Source: CAZSNT01 sp964607765 (GTDB lineage Bacteria; Verrucomicrobiota; Lentisphaeria; Oligosphaerales; JABHEG01). Taken from it: a stretch of DNA of 64,000 nt. The notes under the pieces were generated by a model. It made no database searches, was not told the origin of the DNA, and saw nothing but the letters and a program-made list of their open reading frames with translations. A program made the position numbers and the translations under genes. Shown here piece after piece: positions 36,207-45,054 of the stretch. How positions within the stretch are numbered: the first letter of the stretch is position 1; each line of letters starts with the position of its first letter. Location of the stretch: assembly GCA_964607765.1 (NCBI GenBank), contig CAZSNT010000036.1, positions 1 to 64,000 on the forward strand, given 5' to 3'.

Positions 36207-38867
36207 TCACGGGCGGGCTGGACGGTCACGGATTGGCAGTCGCGTGAGCGTTGCATCGGCTTGTTCGGCGAGATCGGTGGCGAACGCCCGCACACGGTCC
36301 TGCTCCGGCACGCTGCGGAGCCGGGCCAGGTTGGCTTCGAGCATCCGGCGTGCCTCTGCCGTGCGTCCGGTCCGTCTCAGGAGGTCGGCAAGGGAGTTGG
36401 TGTATGCGCCAAGCCAGACGGTGTAGGTTGCGACGTCCGGGTTCCGTTCCAGCAGCATCGTGAGTTCGTCCACGGCTCGCCGGCAGTGCTTCTCCGCCTC
36501 GCCCGCGCGTCCTGTCTGGCGGTACAGGGCGGAGAGCTTGTGACTGATCTGGGCCCGGCCGGCGGCATAGCGTGATACGTACGGGTGTCGGCGCACGAGC
36601 CACTCCATGTGCTCGAGGCCGCGTCGGAGTTGCTCTTCGCCGCGTCGGAGCTCGCGTTCGTCGTTGCTGAAATGCTTGAGGTGGACCGCAGAGCAGCAGC
36701 GGGCGAGTTCGTAGCGGAACTCCGGGGCGCTGGGGTGGTTTTGGACCAGCTGCTCGAGGATGGCCATCGCTTCAGCCTGTCCGGCTGATGTCCCACCGGC
36801 GTCGCGCGGCCGATGTCGGTTCGGACGTTCCCTGTGACAGAGCGCCAGCAGGTACAAGCACTCGGGATTGTCAGGCGTGACCTGGAGCATCTCGTTCAGC
36901 AGCTGAGTTGCCTGACGGAGGTGTTCTTCGGCATCGCGCGCGCGCCGGTCGCGCCGATCGGGGCGTTCCGGTCCATCCCGCTTGCGTCCCGGCGGACCTT
37001 TGACCTTGGGCTGGGCGCCGAGCAGGAAATGCGTGCGCGCCATTTCGAGTTGCGCGGCTTGCCGGGCACGCTGTGCTTCGGGCAGTGTCATTGCCGTATC
37101 GAGCGCAGAGCGGTGGGCTTGTTGTGCCTCGTCACTTCGCCCCATTGCCTTGTAGAGCTGGCCCAATGCGTTGTGGATGCGTACCTGTGCTAACACGTGC
37201 TGTGTGCTGTCGGGCGCCGTCGCGAGGTCGCGGACCATGGCGTGGGCCTTGTGATAGCTTTCCTCGGCGCGTGCGTATTGGCCCAGCTGGAACTGCACAT
37301 CGCCCATGCGCTCGGCTGCGGCGGCAGCCTTCTGGCGAACCTGTTGCTCGTCGCCGCTTTCCGCTGCCAATCGGTCGTAGAGCGGCATCAGGTCCTGGAG
37401 TAGTGCCGCGGCTTCTGTGGAGAGCACGGGCGTGCTGGGAAGTTCGAGCGCGGTCGCTCCCGAGTCTGCGATATCTGGTGCTGAGTGCGCGCCGAGTCTG
37501 AGCGGGGCGAACTGCGCGACAATGCTCTCCACGGCCTCGAGGGCCAACGCTGCGTTGGCTTCGGCGCGTTGCCGTTCCTGCTTCTCCCGGGTCAGTGCCT
37601 GCCGCGTTTGGACGAGCCCGAACGAGGTCCCGAACAGGGCACTCGCCGCCAGGAGAACGGATGCTGCGCTCAGTCCGGCCAGGCCCGGGTTCCGCCGTGC
37701 CCAACGCCAGAGTCGTGCCGGTCGCGACAACGGCCTGGCTGCAACGGGGCGGCCGTCCAGGAATCGGCACAGGTCCTCTGTCAAGGCTGCTGCGGACTTG
37801 TAACGATGGCGTGGCTCCGGGGCAGTGAGTTTCTGCACGATTGTGTCGAGATCGCGGGGCACACCGGTTCGGGAAGCGCTTGGCGCGGGCACTGCGTCGT
37901 GCGTCACACGATGGATCAGGTGCGTTCGGTTCGTGTCGGCGAATGCCGGCCTGTGGGTGATCAACTCGTAGAGCACCAAGCCCAGGCCGTACAGGTCGCT
38001 GCTGGCTGTGGTGTGGCCCTGGAACCGTTCCGGCGCCATGTAACGGAGTGTGCCGGCTGTGCTTCCCGTGCGGGACAGGTCCTCGTCCTGCAGGGCTTTG
38101 GCCAGGCCGAAGTCGCTGATCCACGTGCCGCCCACCGCGTCGACAAGCACATTCCCCGGCTTGATGTCGCGGTGCAGGATGCCCTGGTCGTGCGCTTGCT
38201 GCAGAGCGCCCGCTACGTGCAAGCCGAATTGGGCGATGGCGCGCCATGAGTTGGTTGCCCTGTCGCCGGTGAAACGACGGCAGATGGCAGCAGTCTGGTC
38301 GGCTGTGTCGCTGTCAGGCGGCTCTGCCGCAGCTGCGCCTTGCGCCAAACGTGCGATGACGCGATCGAGAGAGACGCCGTTGATCAGTTCCATCACAAAG
38401 TAGTGGAGCCCGGCGTGTTCGCCGACCCCATAGACCGTGACGATGTTCGTGTGATGCAGGCGTGCTGACAGTTTGGCTTCGCGCTGGAACCTGCGGATCT
38501 GATCCGTTCCGTGCAGGGCCTGATGCAGCAGCACTTTGACGGCAACGCGTCGCCCGAGCGATTCCTGTTCCGCCTCGTAGACCACACCCATTCCGCCGCG
38601 GCCGATCTCGCGGATGATGCGGAAGTCACCGACGCGTTCCGGCTGATCGTGTCGAGTCCTGGCAACAACACGCTGTGCATCCAGCTCGGCAGTCTTGAGC
38701 TGTTCCATGGCCACGGCTGCCGGAAAGATGTCGCGGATGTCGTCTGCAAGATCCGGGTACTGTGCGGCGTATGCCTCGACGGACGGCTTTGCGCCGCGGC
38801 GTGACTGCGCGAGGAAGGTCTCGAGCAGGTCGTGCAGATCGGGTGTTTCCGCGCCGGGCTCAGGCAT
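36207..38867 (-). CDS. Hanks-type Ser/Thr protein kinase with TPR region
   Basis: The 886-residue product combines a cytoplasmic kinase domain, a membrane segment and a TPR-rich tail. The kinase has GRGGMGVVYEAE at residues 89-100, Lys111 in VAVKVLL, the catalytic loop HRDIKPGN with Asp234, DFGLAK at 252-257 and an APERF segment, so it should be active. A helix of about 20 hydrophobic residues (GLAGLSAASVLLAASALFG) follows, then a coiled region and about 350 residues of helical TPR-like repeats that may bind partner proteins. The start at 38867 overlaps the stop of the sigma-factor gene by 8 bases. Sigma/kinase pairs of this kind are common in planctomycete-like bacteria, so the kinase probably signals to that sigma factor or is made with it. 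Confidence 0.9.
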   Translation of the reverse strand: MPEPGAETPDLHDLLETFLAQSRRGAKPSVEAYAAQYPDLADDIRDIFPAAVAMEQLKTAELDAQRVVARTRHDQPERVGDFRIIREIGRGGMGVVYEAEQESLGRRVAVKVLLHQALHGTDQIRRFQREAKLSARLHHTNIVTVYGVGEHAGLHYFVMELINGVSLDRVIARLAQGAAAAEPPDSDTADQTAAICRRFTGDRATNSWRAIAQFGLHVAGALQQAHDQGILHRDIKPGNVLVDAVGGTWISDFGLAKALQDEDLSRTGSTAGTLRYMAPERFQGHTTASSDLYGLGLVLYELITHRPAFADTNRTHLIHRVTHDAVPAPSASRTGVPRDLDTIVQKLTAPEPRHRYKSAAALTEDLCRFLDGRPVAARPLSRPARLWRWARRNPGLAGLSAASVLLAASALFGTSFGLVQTRQALTREKQERQRAEANAALALEAVESIVAQFAPLRLGAHSAPDIADSGATALELPSTPVLSTEAAALLQDLMPLYDRLAAESGDEQQVRQKAAAAAERMGDVQFQLGQYARAEESYHKAHAMVRDLATAPDSTQHVLAQVRIHNALGQLYKAMGRSDEAQQAHRSALDTAMTLPEAQRARQAAQLEMARTHFLLGAQPKVKGPPGRKRDGPERPDRRDRRARDAEEHLRQATQLLNEMLQVTPDNPECLYLLALCHRERPNRHRPRDAGGTSAGQAEAMAILEQLVQNHPSAPEFRYELARCCSAVHLKHFSNDERELRRGEEQLRRGLEHMEWLVRRHPYVSRYAAGRAQISHKLSALYRQTGRAGEAEKHCRRAVDELTMLLERNPDVATYTVWLGAYTNSLADLLRRTGRTAEARRMLEANLARLRSVPEQDRVRAFATDLAEQADATLTRLPIRDRPARP

Positions 38868-39495
38868 GATCGATACGCTCCCGGAATTCCGAGACATCCG
38901 CCAGCAGCGTACGCAGTCTCTTGAGGGCGCGCACGTAGCGGATGCTCGCCGCCTTCTGCTCGATGCCGAGGACCTCCGCCACCTCTTTGTTGGTCAGTTC
39001 CTCGAAGTGTCGGAGCGCGAGCACCTCGCGGTCCGTGGCGTCCATCTGTTCAATGGCGCTGACCGCCACGGCGTGTGCGTCGGCGCGCGCGGCAGCCTGG
39101 CTTGGGGATGTGAAGTCGCCTTCGAGCTGCAGGGCGATCGACGCCGAAGTGGCTTGCGTGTAGGGCGCGCCGTGCAGACTGACTTCGCGGCGCGGGTCCC
39201 GTTTCTGCACGCCGAGGTGGTGGCGATGCACATCGGTCAGCGTCTGCAGCACGATGCTGCGGACCCACACGAACAGCGACACGGCCGGGGCGGCGGCGTA
39301 GTGGTGCAGCCGCTGCGTTGCCGCGACATAGGCTTCCTGCAGCACGTCTTCGGCGTCCACACGCCCGCGTAGCAGCGGACTCATGCGGAAGCCGATGAGC
39401 CGCAGAAACCGCGGCCTGTTTGCCGCGAACTGTTCATCCAGAGCTGCGCGGCTGTCGGCGTCCGTACGGTCCGCATCGTGGTTGGGCAAGGGCAT
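38860..39495 (-). CDS. ECF-type RNA polymerase sigma factor
   Basis: The 211-residue protein has sigma region 2 (RVDAEDVLQEAYVAATQRLHHY, residues about 49-70) and region 4, a helix-turn-helix (DREVLALRHFEELTNKEVAEVLGIEQKAAS). It lacks regions 1 and 3, as expected for an extracytoplasmic-function factor. The ATG at 39495 (MPLPNHDADRTD) avoids overlap with the divergent EamA gene; the frame beyond it has no coding character. It is the first gene of a two-gene operon with the kinase, and no anti-sigma gene is adjacent. The kinase may take over the regulatory role, as proposed for planctomycete ECF groups. Target promoters are unknown. Confidence 0.9.
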   Translation of the reverse strand: MPLPNHDADRTDADSRAALDEQFAANRPRFLRLIGFRMSPLLRGRVDAEDVLQEAYVAATQRLHHYAAAPAVSLFVWVRSIVLQTLTDVHRHHLGVQKRDPRREVSLHGAPYTQATSASIALQLEGDFTSPSQAAARADAHAVAVSAIEQMDATDREVLALRHFEELTNKEVAEVLGIEQKAASIRYVRALKRLRTLLADVSEFRERIDHA

Positions 39496-39624
39496 GTGTT
39501 CGACCGTTCCGAGATCTCTCAGGCGCACAGGGTTGCGGGGGCGGTGTCGTACAGTAAACGCGGGAGGAACAATGTCTATTGTGTGTGGTGAGCGTTCTGG
39601 GGGGGGGCATATATAGTGGCTGCG

Positions 39625-40539
39625 ATGACTGCTGTCGCCATCATTCTGCTCCTGGTTGCGGCGTGTACGCACGCCGGCTGGAACGTCTTGGGCAAGCGCG
39701 AGCATCCTTCGGCCGGCTTTTTCCTCGTCGCGAACGTGTTTGGCGGCCTGATGCTGGCGCCGTGGGCCGTGGCGCATCGGGAGGTGGTGCAGGCGTGTCC
39801 CGTGCAGGTGTGGGGTTGGCTTGCGCTGACGGGGTTCTTTCTGGCGATGTACTACGTGGGGCTTGCGGGCGCGTACCGTTCGGGTGACATGGGACTTGCG
39901 TATCCGCTGGCGCGTGCCGTGCCGGTTCTGGGCGTGGCGTCGTTGCGGCTGGCTGTGACCGGTGGGGCCGGGATCGGCCGCGGCGCGCTTGGCGGCATGG
40001 CGCTCGTGGTTGTTGGCGCGTTCGTTCTGCCTCTGGAGTCGTTCCGTCCGCTGCGCGGCGCCCGGGCGCAGCGCACCACTGTGCTGCTCGCACTGGTGGC
40101 GGCAGCTGGGACGATCGGGTATTCCCTGATTGACGACACTGCGTTGCGGGTGTTGCGCGGTGTGGTCGGGCTGGCGCCGTCCGGGCCGCAGCGCACGGTT
40201 GTCTACGCGTTCTTGGAGGCCATTTCATCAAGCGTGTGGCTGGGCGTGTACGTGGTGTTCTCCGCACGGCGTCGCAAGGAGACGACATCGATTTGTGGGA
40301 GTCGGTCTGCGCTCGGTCGTGCGTGCGTGGCCGGATGCGGAATCTACCTTACCTACACGGTGGTCCTCGTTGCTATGGGGTTTGTGCGGGACGTGAGCTA
40401 CGTGGTTGCGTTTCGGCAGTTGAGCATTCCGATCGGGGCGTGGTTGAGCATGCTCGTGCTGCGCGAGCGCGCGCCCTTGCCGCGGTTGGTTGGGACCGCT
40501 GCCATGTTTGTCGGGCTGGTGCTGACGGCTCTCGGTTGA
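39625..40539 (+). CDS. EamA/DMT family transporter
   Basis: The 304-residue integral membrane protein has about ten hydrophobic helices in two EamA halves, the layout of drug/metabolite transporters. Examples are AIILLLVAACTHAGWNVLGK at the start, YYVGLAGAYRSGDMGLAYPLARAVPVLG in the first half and VAFRQLSIPIGAWLSMLVLRE in the second. Substrate cannot be predicted. The ATG at 39625 is preferred over the GTG at 39616, although no clear ribosome site is seen for either. It is divergent from the sigma-factor gene, and the 129-base spacer should hold both promoters. Confidence 0.85.
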   Translation: MTAVAIILLLVAACTHAGWNVLGKREHPSAGFFLVANVFGGLMLAPWAVAHREVVQACPVQVWGWLALTGFFLAMYYVGLAGAYRSGDMGLAYPLARAVPVLGVASLRLAVTGGAGIGRGALGGMALVVVGAFVLPLESFRPLRGARAQRTTVLLALVAAAGTIGYSLIDDTALRVLRGVVGLAPSGPQRTVVYAFLEAISSSVWLGVYVVFSARRRKETTSICGSRSALGRACVAGCGIYLTYTVVLVAMGFVRDVSYVVAFRQLSIPIGAWLSMLVLRERAPLPRLVGTAAMFVGLVLTALG

Positions 40540-40653
40540 GCAGCTGTCGGGCAACCGCGGGGTGTAGAAGAGACCGCGCGTTTCCCGTTACTGTTGTCTG
40601 AGGCCGCAATCGGCAGGCGGCACAGACAGGCCGAACCAAGTGAGGGTCCAACG

Positions 40654-42141
40654 ATGGCAGCACAAACCACCAGCAGCCCACGTCGACGCGCGTCTGTTCG
40701 CTGGCGCTTCCTGTCTCTGGTATGGGTCGGGGTTGGCGCGGCAACGAGTGTGACGTGTCGAGCACAGGTGTCGGGGAGTGCCCCGACAGCGGCGCGTCCC
40801 AACATCGTGTTCATGCTCTCGGACGATCAGGATTGGACCGGGCTCTCCGTGCAGATGCATCCGGACGTGCCCGCGTCGAAGAGCGACGTGTTCCGCACGC
40901 CGAACGTGGCGCGACTGGCCGCGCAGGGGATGCGGTTCACGAACGCCTACGCGCCGTCGCCGGTGTGCTCGCCCACGCGCTACAGCATCCAGACCGGGAA
41001 GAGCCCCGCGCAACTGCACTGGACAAAGGCTGCCCCAATCGTGACGGCTGCCGACGGCACGAAGCTCATGCCGCCGCGCCTGGTCAGGCACATTGCGGCC
41101 AGTGAGCTCACGATTGGCGAAGCCTTGCGCAAAGCGGGATACGCGACAGCACACTACGGCAAATGGCATATCAGCGGCGGCGGCCCGGGCCGTCATGGGT
41201 ACGACGAGCACGACGGCAACACCAGTAACCGAGACGCCGCGCCGTTCAAAGACCCGAACCCGGTGGACATTTTCGGTATGGGCGAGCGTGCAATTGCTTT
41301 CATGACGAGGCAGACGCGGGCCGGCCGACCGTTCTTTGTGCAGATGTCCTATCATGCGCTGCACTACCCGGAGAACGCCCGGGAGAAGACGCAGGCCACG
41401 TATCGCGGCCTGGCATCGGGCCGGAGGGGGAACCGGGTTGGGCGTGCTGCGATCACGGAGGACCTGGACACCGGTGTCGGCATGGTCATGGACGGGCTCG
41501 AGCGGCTGGGTATTGCGGGCAACACGGTCGTCATCTACATGTCGGACAACGGTGGCGGCGGCGGTGGCCCTCGCCCCGTACAGGGCGGCAAAGGGTCACT
41601 GTGGGAGGGTGGGATCCGTGTCCCGTTCATCGTCCGGGGGCCAGGCGTGGCGTCGGGCACGTTCTGTCATGTCCCCATCGTGGGCTACGATCTGCTGCCT
41701 ACGTTCTGCGAGCTGGCGGGGCTGCGCAGCGCGCTGCCGGCAGGGGTTGAGGGCGGCAGCCTTGTGCAGTTGCTCCGCGGCGGGGGGATAGGAGAGGTCC
41801 GCCGTCCACGCGAGGAGATCGTCTTCCACTTCCCCCATTACCAGAGCGCCGACGGACCGCACTCAGCCATTCGCCTGGGGGATTTGAAGCTGATCCGGTT
41901 CTACGAGACCGGCGATGTCCGGCTTTTCGATTTGGCCGTGGACCTGCGGGAGCAGCACGACCTGGCTCGAGAGCAACCGGCGAAAGCCGCAGCGCTGACG
42001 CGGCGGCTGGACGCATACCTGACAGCAGTGCGCGCTCAGCTGCCGGCCCCGAACCCGGGCTACGACCCGGAAAAAGCGGCCGCACTGACGTGGCAACGGC
42101 GAGACGCCAAGCGGCCGAAGGGCAGGGGGCGACGCAGGTGA
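40654..42141 (+). CDS. Secreted sulfatase (formylglycine-dependent)
   Basis: The 495-residue sulfatase has a basic N-terminus (SSPRRRASVRWRF) followed by a hydrophobic segment and a CRAQ site, so it is exported. RPNIVFMLSDDQDW gives the metal Asp pair at 57-58. The CxPxR motif CSPTR places the formylglycine precursor at Cys105, and YGKWHISGGG holds the conserved Lys/His pair. VIYMSDNGGGGGG is the second metal region and VVPFIVRGPG-like sequence follows. The ATG at 40654 has GAGGG 8 bases upstream. It is followed by a second sulfatase 251 bases downstream, separated by a composite repeat. Paired sulfatases suggest a substrate with more than one sulfate linkage. Confidence 0.92.
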   Translation: MAAQTTSSPRRRASVRWRFLSLVWVGVGAATSVTCRAQVSGSAPTAARPNIVFMLSDDQDWTGLSVQMHPDVPASKSDVFRTPNVARLAAQGMRFTNAYAPSPVCSPTRYSIQTGKSPAQLHWTKAAPIVTAADGTKLMPPRLVRHIAASELTIGEALRKAGYATAHYGKWHISGGGPGRHGYDEHDGNTSNRDAAPFKDPNPVDIFGMGERAIAFMTRQTRAGRPFFVQMSYHALHYPENAREKTQATYRGLASGRRGNRVGRAAITEDLDTGVGMVMDGLERLGIAGNTVVIYMSDNGGGGGGPRPVQGGKGSLWEGGIRVPFIVRGPGVASGTFCHVPIVGYDLLPTFCELAGLRSALPAGVEGGSLVQLLRGGGIGEVRRPREEIVFHFPHYQSADGPHSAIRLGDLKLIRFYETGDVRLFDLAVDLREQHDLAREQPAKAAALTRRLDAYLTAVRAQLPAPNPGYDPEKAAALTWQRRDAKRPKGRGRRR

Positions 42142-42149
42142 GCGGCGGC

Positions 42150-42372
42150 TCGGAAGAGCAAGCTCGACAGCAATCGAATGCAGTCGACAGCCGCCGGGTG
42201 CAATCGCCCCGAACACTGAACACCCAATGTCGTTGAGTTAAGGAGTTGGTCGCCATCCCGGGAGATTAGGGTGAAAGATTAGGGCAAAAGACTAGGGTCG
42301 GAACACCTTGATCTTTCGCCTTGATCTTTCGCCCTAATCTCCAAGGGACGCTTAATTCAATGACATTGACTG
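42150..42372. repeat. Composite dispersed repeat between two sulfatase genes
   Basis: The left part (42150-42306) matches the reverse complement of 12328-12440 and of the window start (1-93). The right part (42307-42372) reads back as a shorter inverted version, with TTCGCCCTAATCTCC and TCAATGACATTGACTGAACAC mirroring the left arm. The whole could fold as a long imperfect hairpin. It ends about 20 bases before the start of the second sulfatase gene, so it may influence its expression. Confidence 0.7.
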
Positions 42373-42392
42373 AACACCGAACGGATAATACC

Positions 42393-43883
42393 ATGCACAG
42401 GCTCGGCAGGAGATGCAGCAGGCGCGCAGGCGTTCTCGGGACGGCGGTGTTGCTGTCCGTCGTTGTGTTGGGGGCGGCTGCGGGGAGTGCGGCGCGTGCA
42501 ACTGCGCCGGACGGTAAGCTCAATATTGTGTTCATTCTGATCGATGACCTGGGCTGGGCCGATGTGCGGTTCATGGGCAACACGTTCGTGACAACACCGC
42601 ACCTGGACAGGCTGGCACGGGAGGGGGTCGTGTTCACGTCCGCTTACGCGAACGCGCCCAACTGCGCGCCTACGCGCGCGTCGCTGATGACCGGGCAGTA
42701 CACGCCGCGGCACGGTGTCTACACGGTCAGCGATGCCTCGAACGCGAACACGGCGCGGCAGAAGCTGGTCCCGATTCCCACTGCGACACACCTGCCGGAC
42801 GACAGTGTGACGCTTGCCGAGGCACTGAAGTCGGCGGGGTATGCCACTGCCTGTTTCGGGATGTGGAATCTGGGGCGGGCACGTGACCCGAAGTACGGTC
42901 CGATCGCGGAGGGGTTCGATGTGTTCAAAGCGCCGGAGAGCCTGGGCTTCGGTGATCCGCGCAGCTACTTGCCGGCCCCGCGGCTGAGCCGCGACGGGCG
43001 GCGCAGGACGCCTGCCGCGCCCGCCGGGCAGTACCTGACCGATCGGTTGACGGATGAGGCGCTGCGGTTCATTGAGGCGAACCGTGACGGACCGTTCTTC
43101 GTGTACCTGGCACACCACGCGATTCACACGCCGCACGAACCGAGGCCGGACCTGCTGGCCAAGGCACAGCGCGGCGCGGCGGTGGGCGCGGACAGTCGCG
43201 TCACTCATGCCGCGATGGTGGCGAGCGTGGATGAGAGTGTGGGGCGTGTTGTGGGTACGCTCGAGCGGCTGGCGCTGACGGGTCGGACGCTGGTGATCTT
43301 CTTCTCCGACAACGGCGGGGAGTCCGGTCGCGGCAAACCGGGAAACGCGCCGCTGCGCGACGGCAAGAGCACGATGTACGAAGGCGGCATCCGTGTGCCG
43401 CTGGTGGTGGCCGGTCCCGCGACGCTGCAGTCGGGACGTCAGGTCGATACACCGGTCATGGGTGCCGACCTGTATCCGACAATCCTGGACTTGGCAGGCG
43501 TTGCTCGCCCCGGCGACCACGCGCTTGACGGAGCGAGTCTGCGCCCGCTGTTGACTGGCGCGGGGGAGCTCGCGCGGGACGCCCTGTTCTTCCACTTCCC
43601 GGAATACGTGGGCCGCGGCACACCGTGCAGCGCTGTCCGGGCCGGGGATTTCAAGCTCATCGAGTTCTTCGAGGACGGGGGCCTGGAACTCTACAACCTG
43701 GCCGATGACTTGGGCGAGACGCGGAACCTGGTCGCAGCGTTGCCGGACGTGACCAAACGGCTGCACGCTCGTCTCAGGGCCTGGCGCGATATGATGGACG
43801 CCCCTGTGCCGACGCAGCTCAACCCGGATTATGATCCCGGCGCCGCACGGCGAGGCCGGCGTGGCGGCGCAGGCAGGCGCTGA
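42393..43883 (+). CDS. Secreted sulfatase (formylglycine-dependent)
   Basis: The 496-residue protein has a signal peptide (MHRLGRRCSRRAGVLGTAVL, then a hydrophobic core and an Ala-rich cleavage site). The metal Asp pair is at 51-52 in NIVFILIDDLGWADV. CAPTR gives the formylglycine precursor Cys91. TLVIFFSDNGGESG is the second metal region, followed by DGKSTMYEGGIRVPL. It resembles the GalNAc/arylsulfatase A-like branch, but specificity cannot be read by eye. I chose the ATG at 42393 because it starts the signal peptide; the frame upstream to 42321 translates the dispersed repeat. It shares about the same size and domain order with the preceding sulfatase but is not a recent duplicate. Confidence 0.92.
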   Translation: MHRLGRRCSRRAGVLGTAVLLSVVVLGAAAGSAARATAPDGKLNIVFILIDDLGWADVRFMGNTFVTTPHLDRLAREGVVFTSAYANAPNCAPTRASLMTGQYTPRHGVYTVSDASNANTARQKLVPIPTATHLPDDSVTLAEALKSAGYATACFGMWNLGRARDPKYGPIAEGFDVFKAPESLGFGDPRSYLPAPRLSRDGRRRTPAAPAGQYLTDRLTDEALRFIEANRDGPFFVYLAHHAIHTPHEPRPDLLAKAQRGAAVGADSRVTHAAMVASVDESVGRVVGTLERLALTGRTLVIFFSDNGGESGRGKPGNAPLRDGKSTMYEGGIRVPLVVAGPATLQSGRQVDTPVMGADLYPTILDLAGVARPGDHALDGASLRPLLTGAGELARDALFFHFPEYVGRGTPCSAVRAGDFKLIEFFEDGGLELYNLADDLGETRNLVAALPDVTKRLHARLRAWRDMMDAPVPTQLNPDYDPGAARRGRRGGAGRR

Positions 43884-44239
43884 GCCCGCCCAGCTGATCT
43901 GCAGTGAGTTCCGCTTTCAAGCGGCAGCCGGAGCGAGCTTCAGCGAGCGGATCTTTCTCCGGAATGGGACGTGGATTGGCCAGGGGAGCCGCTCGCTGAA
44001 GCTCGCTCCAGCTGCGGCTTGAAAGCGGAACTCAGGGGGTGCGAGTCCGTGGCGGGAGCAGGTTCCTTCTGCCGATCTGGCTCACTCACGCCGCGAGGCG
44101 GCGGCGGTCGCGTCAACACTGGGCCATCATTTTCTTCTTGCCAGCGGTCTGCGCTCATGTTACAATTATAATGGAATGCAAGATCTACTGTAGTGAAAAG
44201 GCGCATCAGGTGGGCCGCGAACGAGAGGAGACGGAAGTG
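43884..44239. other. Intergenic region with long inverted repeat and pilin upstream sequence
   Basis: This 356-base spacer has no gene. It contains the 45-bp-arm inverted repeat at 43906-44033. Closer to the pilin gene, TATAAT at 44167-44172 could be a -10 element, but no good -35 is found at the right distance. A GAGGAG at about 44225-44230 serves the pilin start at 44240. Confidence 0.6.
43906..44033. repeat. Inverted repeat with 45-bp arms
   Basis: Arm 1 (43906-43950) and arm 2 (43989-44033) are reverse complements with two mismatches in 45 bases, around a 38-base spacer. Each arm contains GAGCGAGCTTCAGCGAGCGG or its complement. A single 45-base arm of the same sequence occurs at 60015-60059. 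There is no T tract, so it is more likely a dispersed palindromic element than a simple terminator. Confidence 0.92.
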
Positions 44240-45037
44240 ATGCAAACACGGAGAGAACGAACGGGCGCGCGTGGATTTACGCTGATTGAGCTTCTGGTGG
44301 TGATTGCGATCATCGCAATCCTGGCAGCCATGCTGATGCCGGCGTTGGCCGCGGCGAAGAACAGGGCGAAGACGGCGCAGTGTGTATCGAACCTGAAGAG
44401 CTGCGGCACGGCCGTGAACATCTGGGCGTTGGACCGGAAAGGGCAGGAGTACCAACTGGTCACGAATAAGACCGGTTCCACCGGTTTCCAGCGGCTTCAG
44501 AGCAACGGTATGCGGAACACGTTTGCGCGGTATCTGGGCGGCCAGAAGAAGGTCTTTTACTGCCCCTGGCAGCCGGAGAAGGAGAAGTACTACCAAGACG
44601 GGGCCAATGACCACACGCTCGGCTATTTCTACGCACCGAACTGGAACTACATCTATCGGCCGCTGCGCGCCGACCTGACTGCGGACATGCTGCCCGGCAG
44701 CTATTTCGCCAACATGAAGAAGAACGGCCCGGGCGACTCCAACCTGTCCGGCAACGCGCCGTTCCAGCACCCGAACAACTTGGGGTGGGCGAAGAAGAAC
44801 AACGGGTATCATGTGCTGATGGGCGATGTGAGCGAGTGGAAGGGCGGCAATTGGTTCTCCGCCAACAATGTGCGCGAACGCACGAACCACTTGGTCGGCA
44901 CCACGCCGATTGGCGGCAACAACTATTACGTTGATGGACACGTCGAGTGGGTAATGCGGAGCGAGCAGGAGCGGCGTTACTCGGGTAATAGCGGGCGTTG
45001 GGTGAAGGCGAACCCGAGCTGTCGGTATTTCTTCTGA
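44240..45037 (+). CDS. Type II secretion/type IV-like pseudopilin, paralogue 1
   Basis: The 265-residue product starts with a short basic leader and the prepilin site G|FTLIE, then a hydrophobic helix (IELLVVIAIIAILAAMLMPA) that packs into a pilus or pseudopilus. This is the only member of the array with the canonical Gly at position -1, and Glu5 is present. The globular domain has a conserved YCPWQPEKEKYY block and the C-terminal NHLVG...YYVDGHVEW motif typical of the PVC expanded pseudopilin family. The ATG at 44240 has AGGAG about 9 bases upstream. It is the first of four paralogues in tandem, each followed by its own spacer, and no secretion machinery genes are nearby. Confidence 0.88.
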   Translation: MQTRRERTGARGFTLIELLVVIAIIAILAAMLMPALAAAKNRAKTAQCVSNLKSCGTAVNIWALDRKGQEYQLVTNKTGSTGFQRLQSNGMRNTFARYLGGQKKVFYCPWQPEKEKYYQDGANDHTLGYFYAPNWNYIYRPLRADLTADMLPGSYFANMKKNGPGDSNLSGNAPFQHPNNLGWAKKNNGYHVLMGDVSEWKGGNWFSANNVRERTNHLVGTTPIGGNNYYVDGHVEWVMRSEQERRYSGNSGRWVKANPSCRYFF

Positions 45038-45054
45038 GGCGACATATTCCCAGG

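Noticed and set aside
44144..44172. Promoter for pilin paralogue 1
   Set aside because: TATAAT at 44167 is good, but the nearest TTGCCA is 23 bases away, too far for a normal -35.
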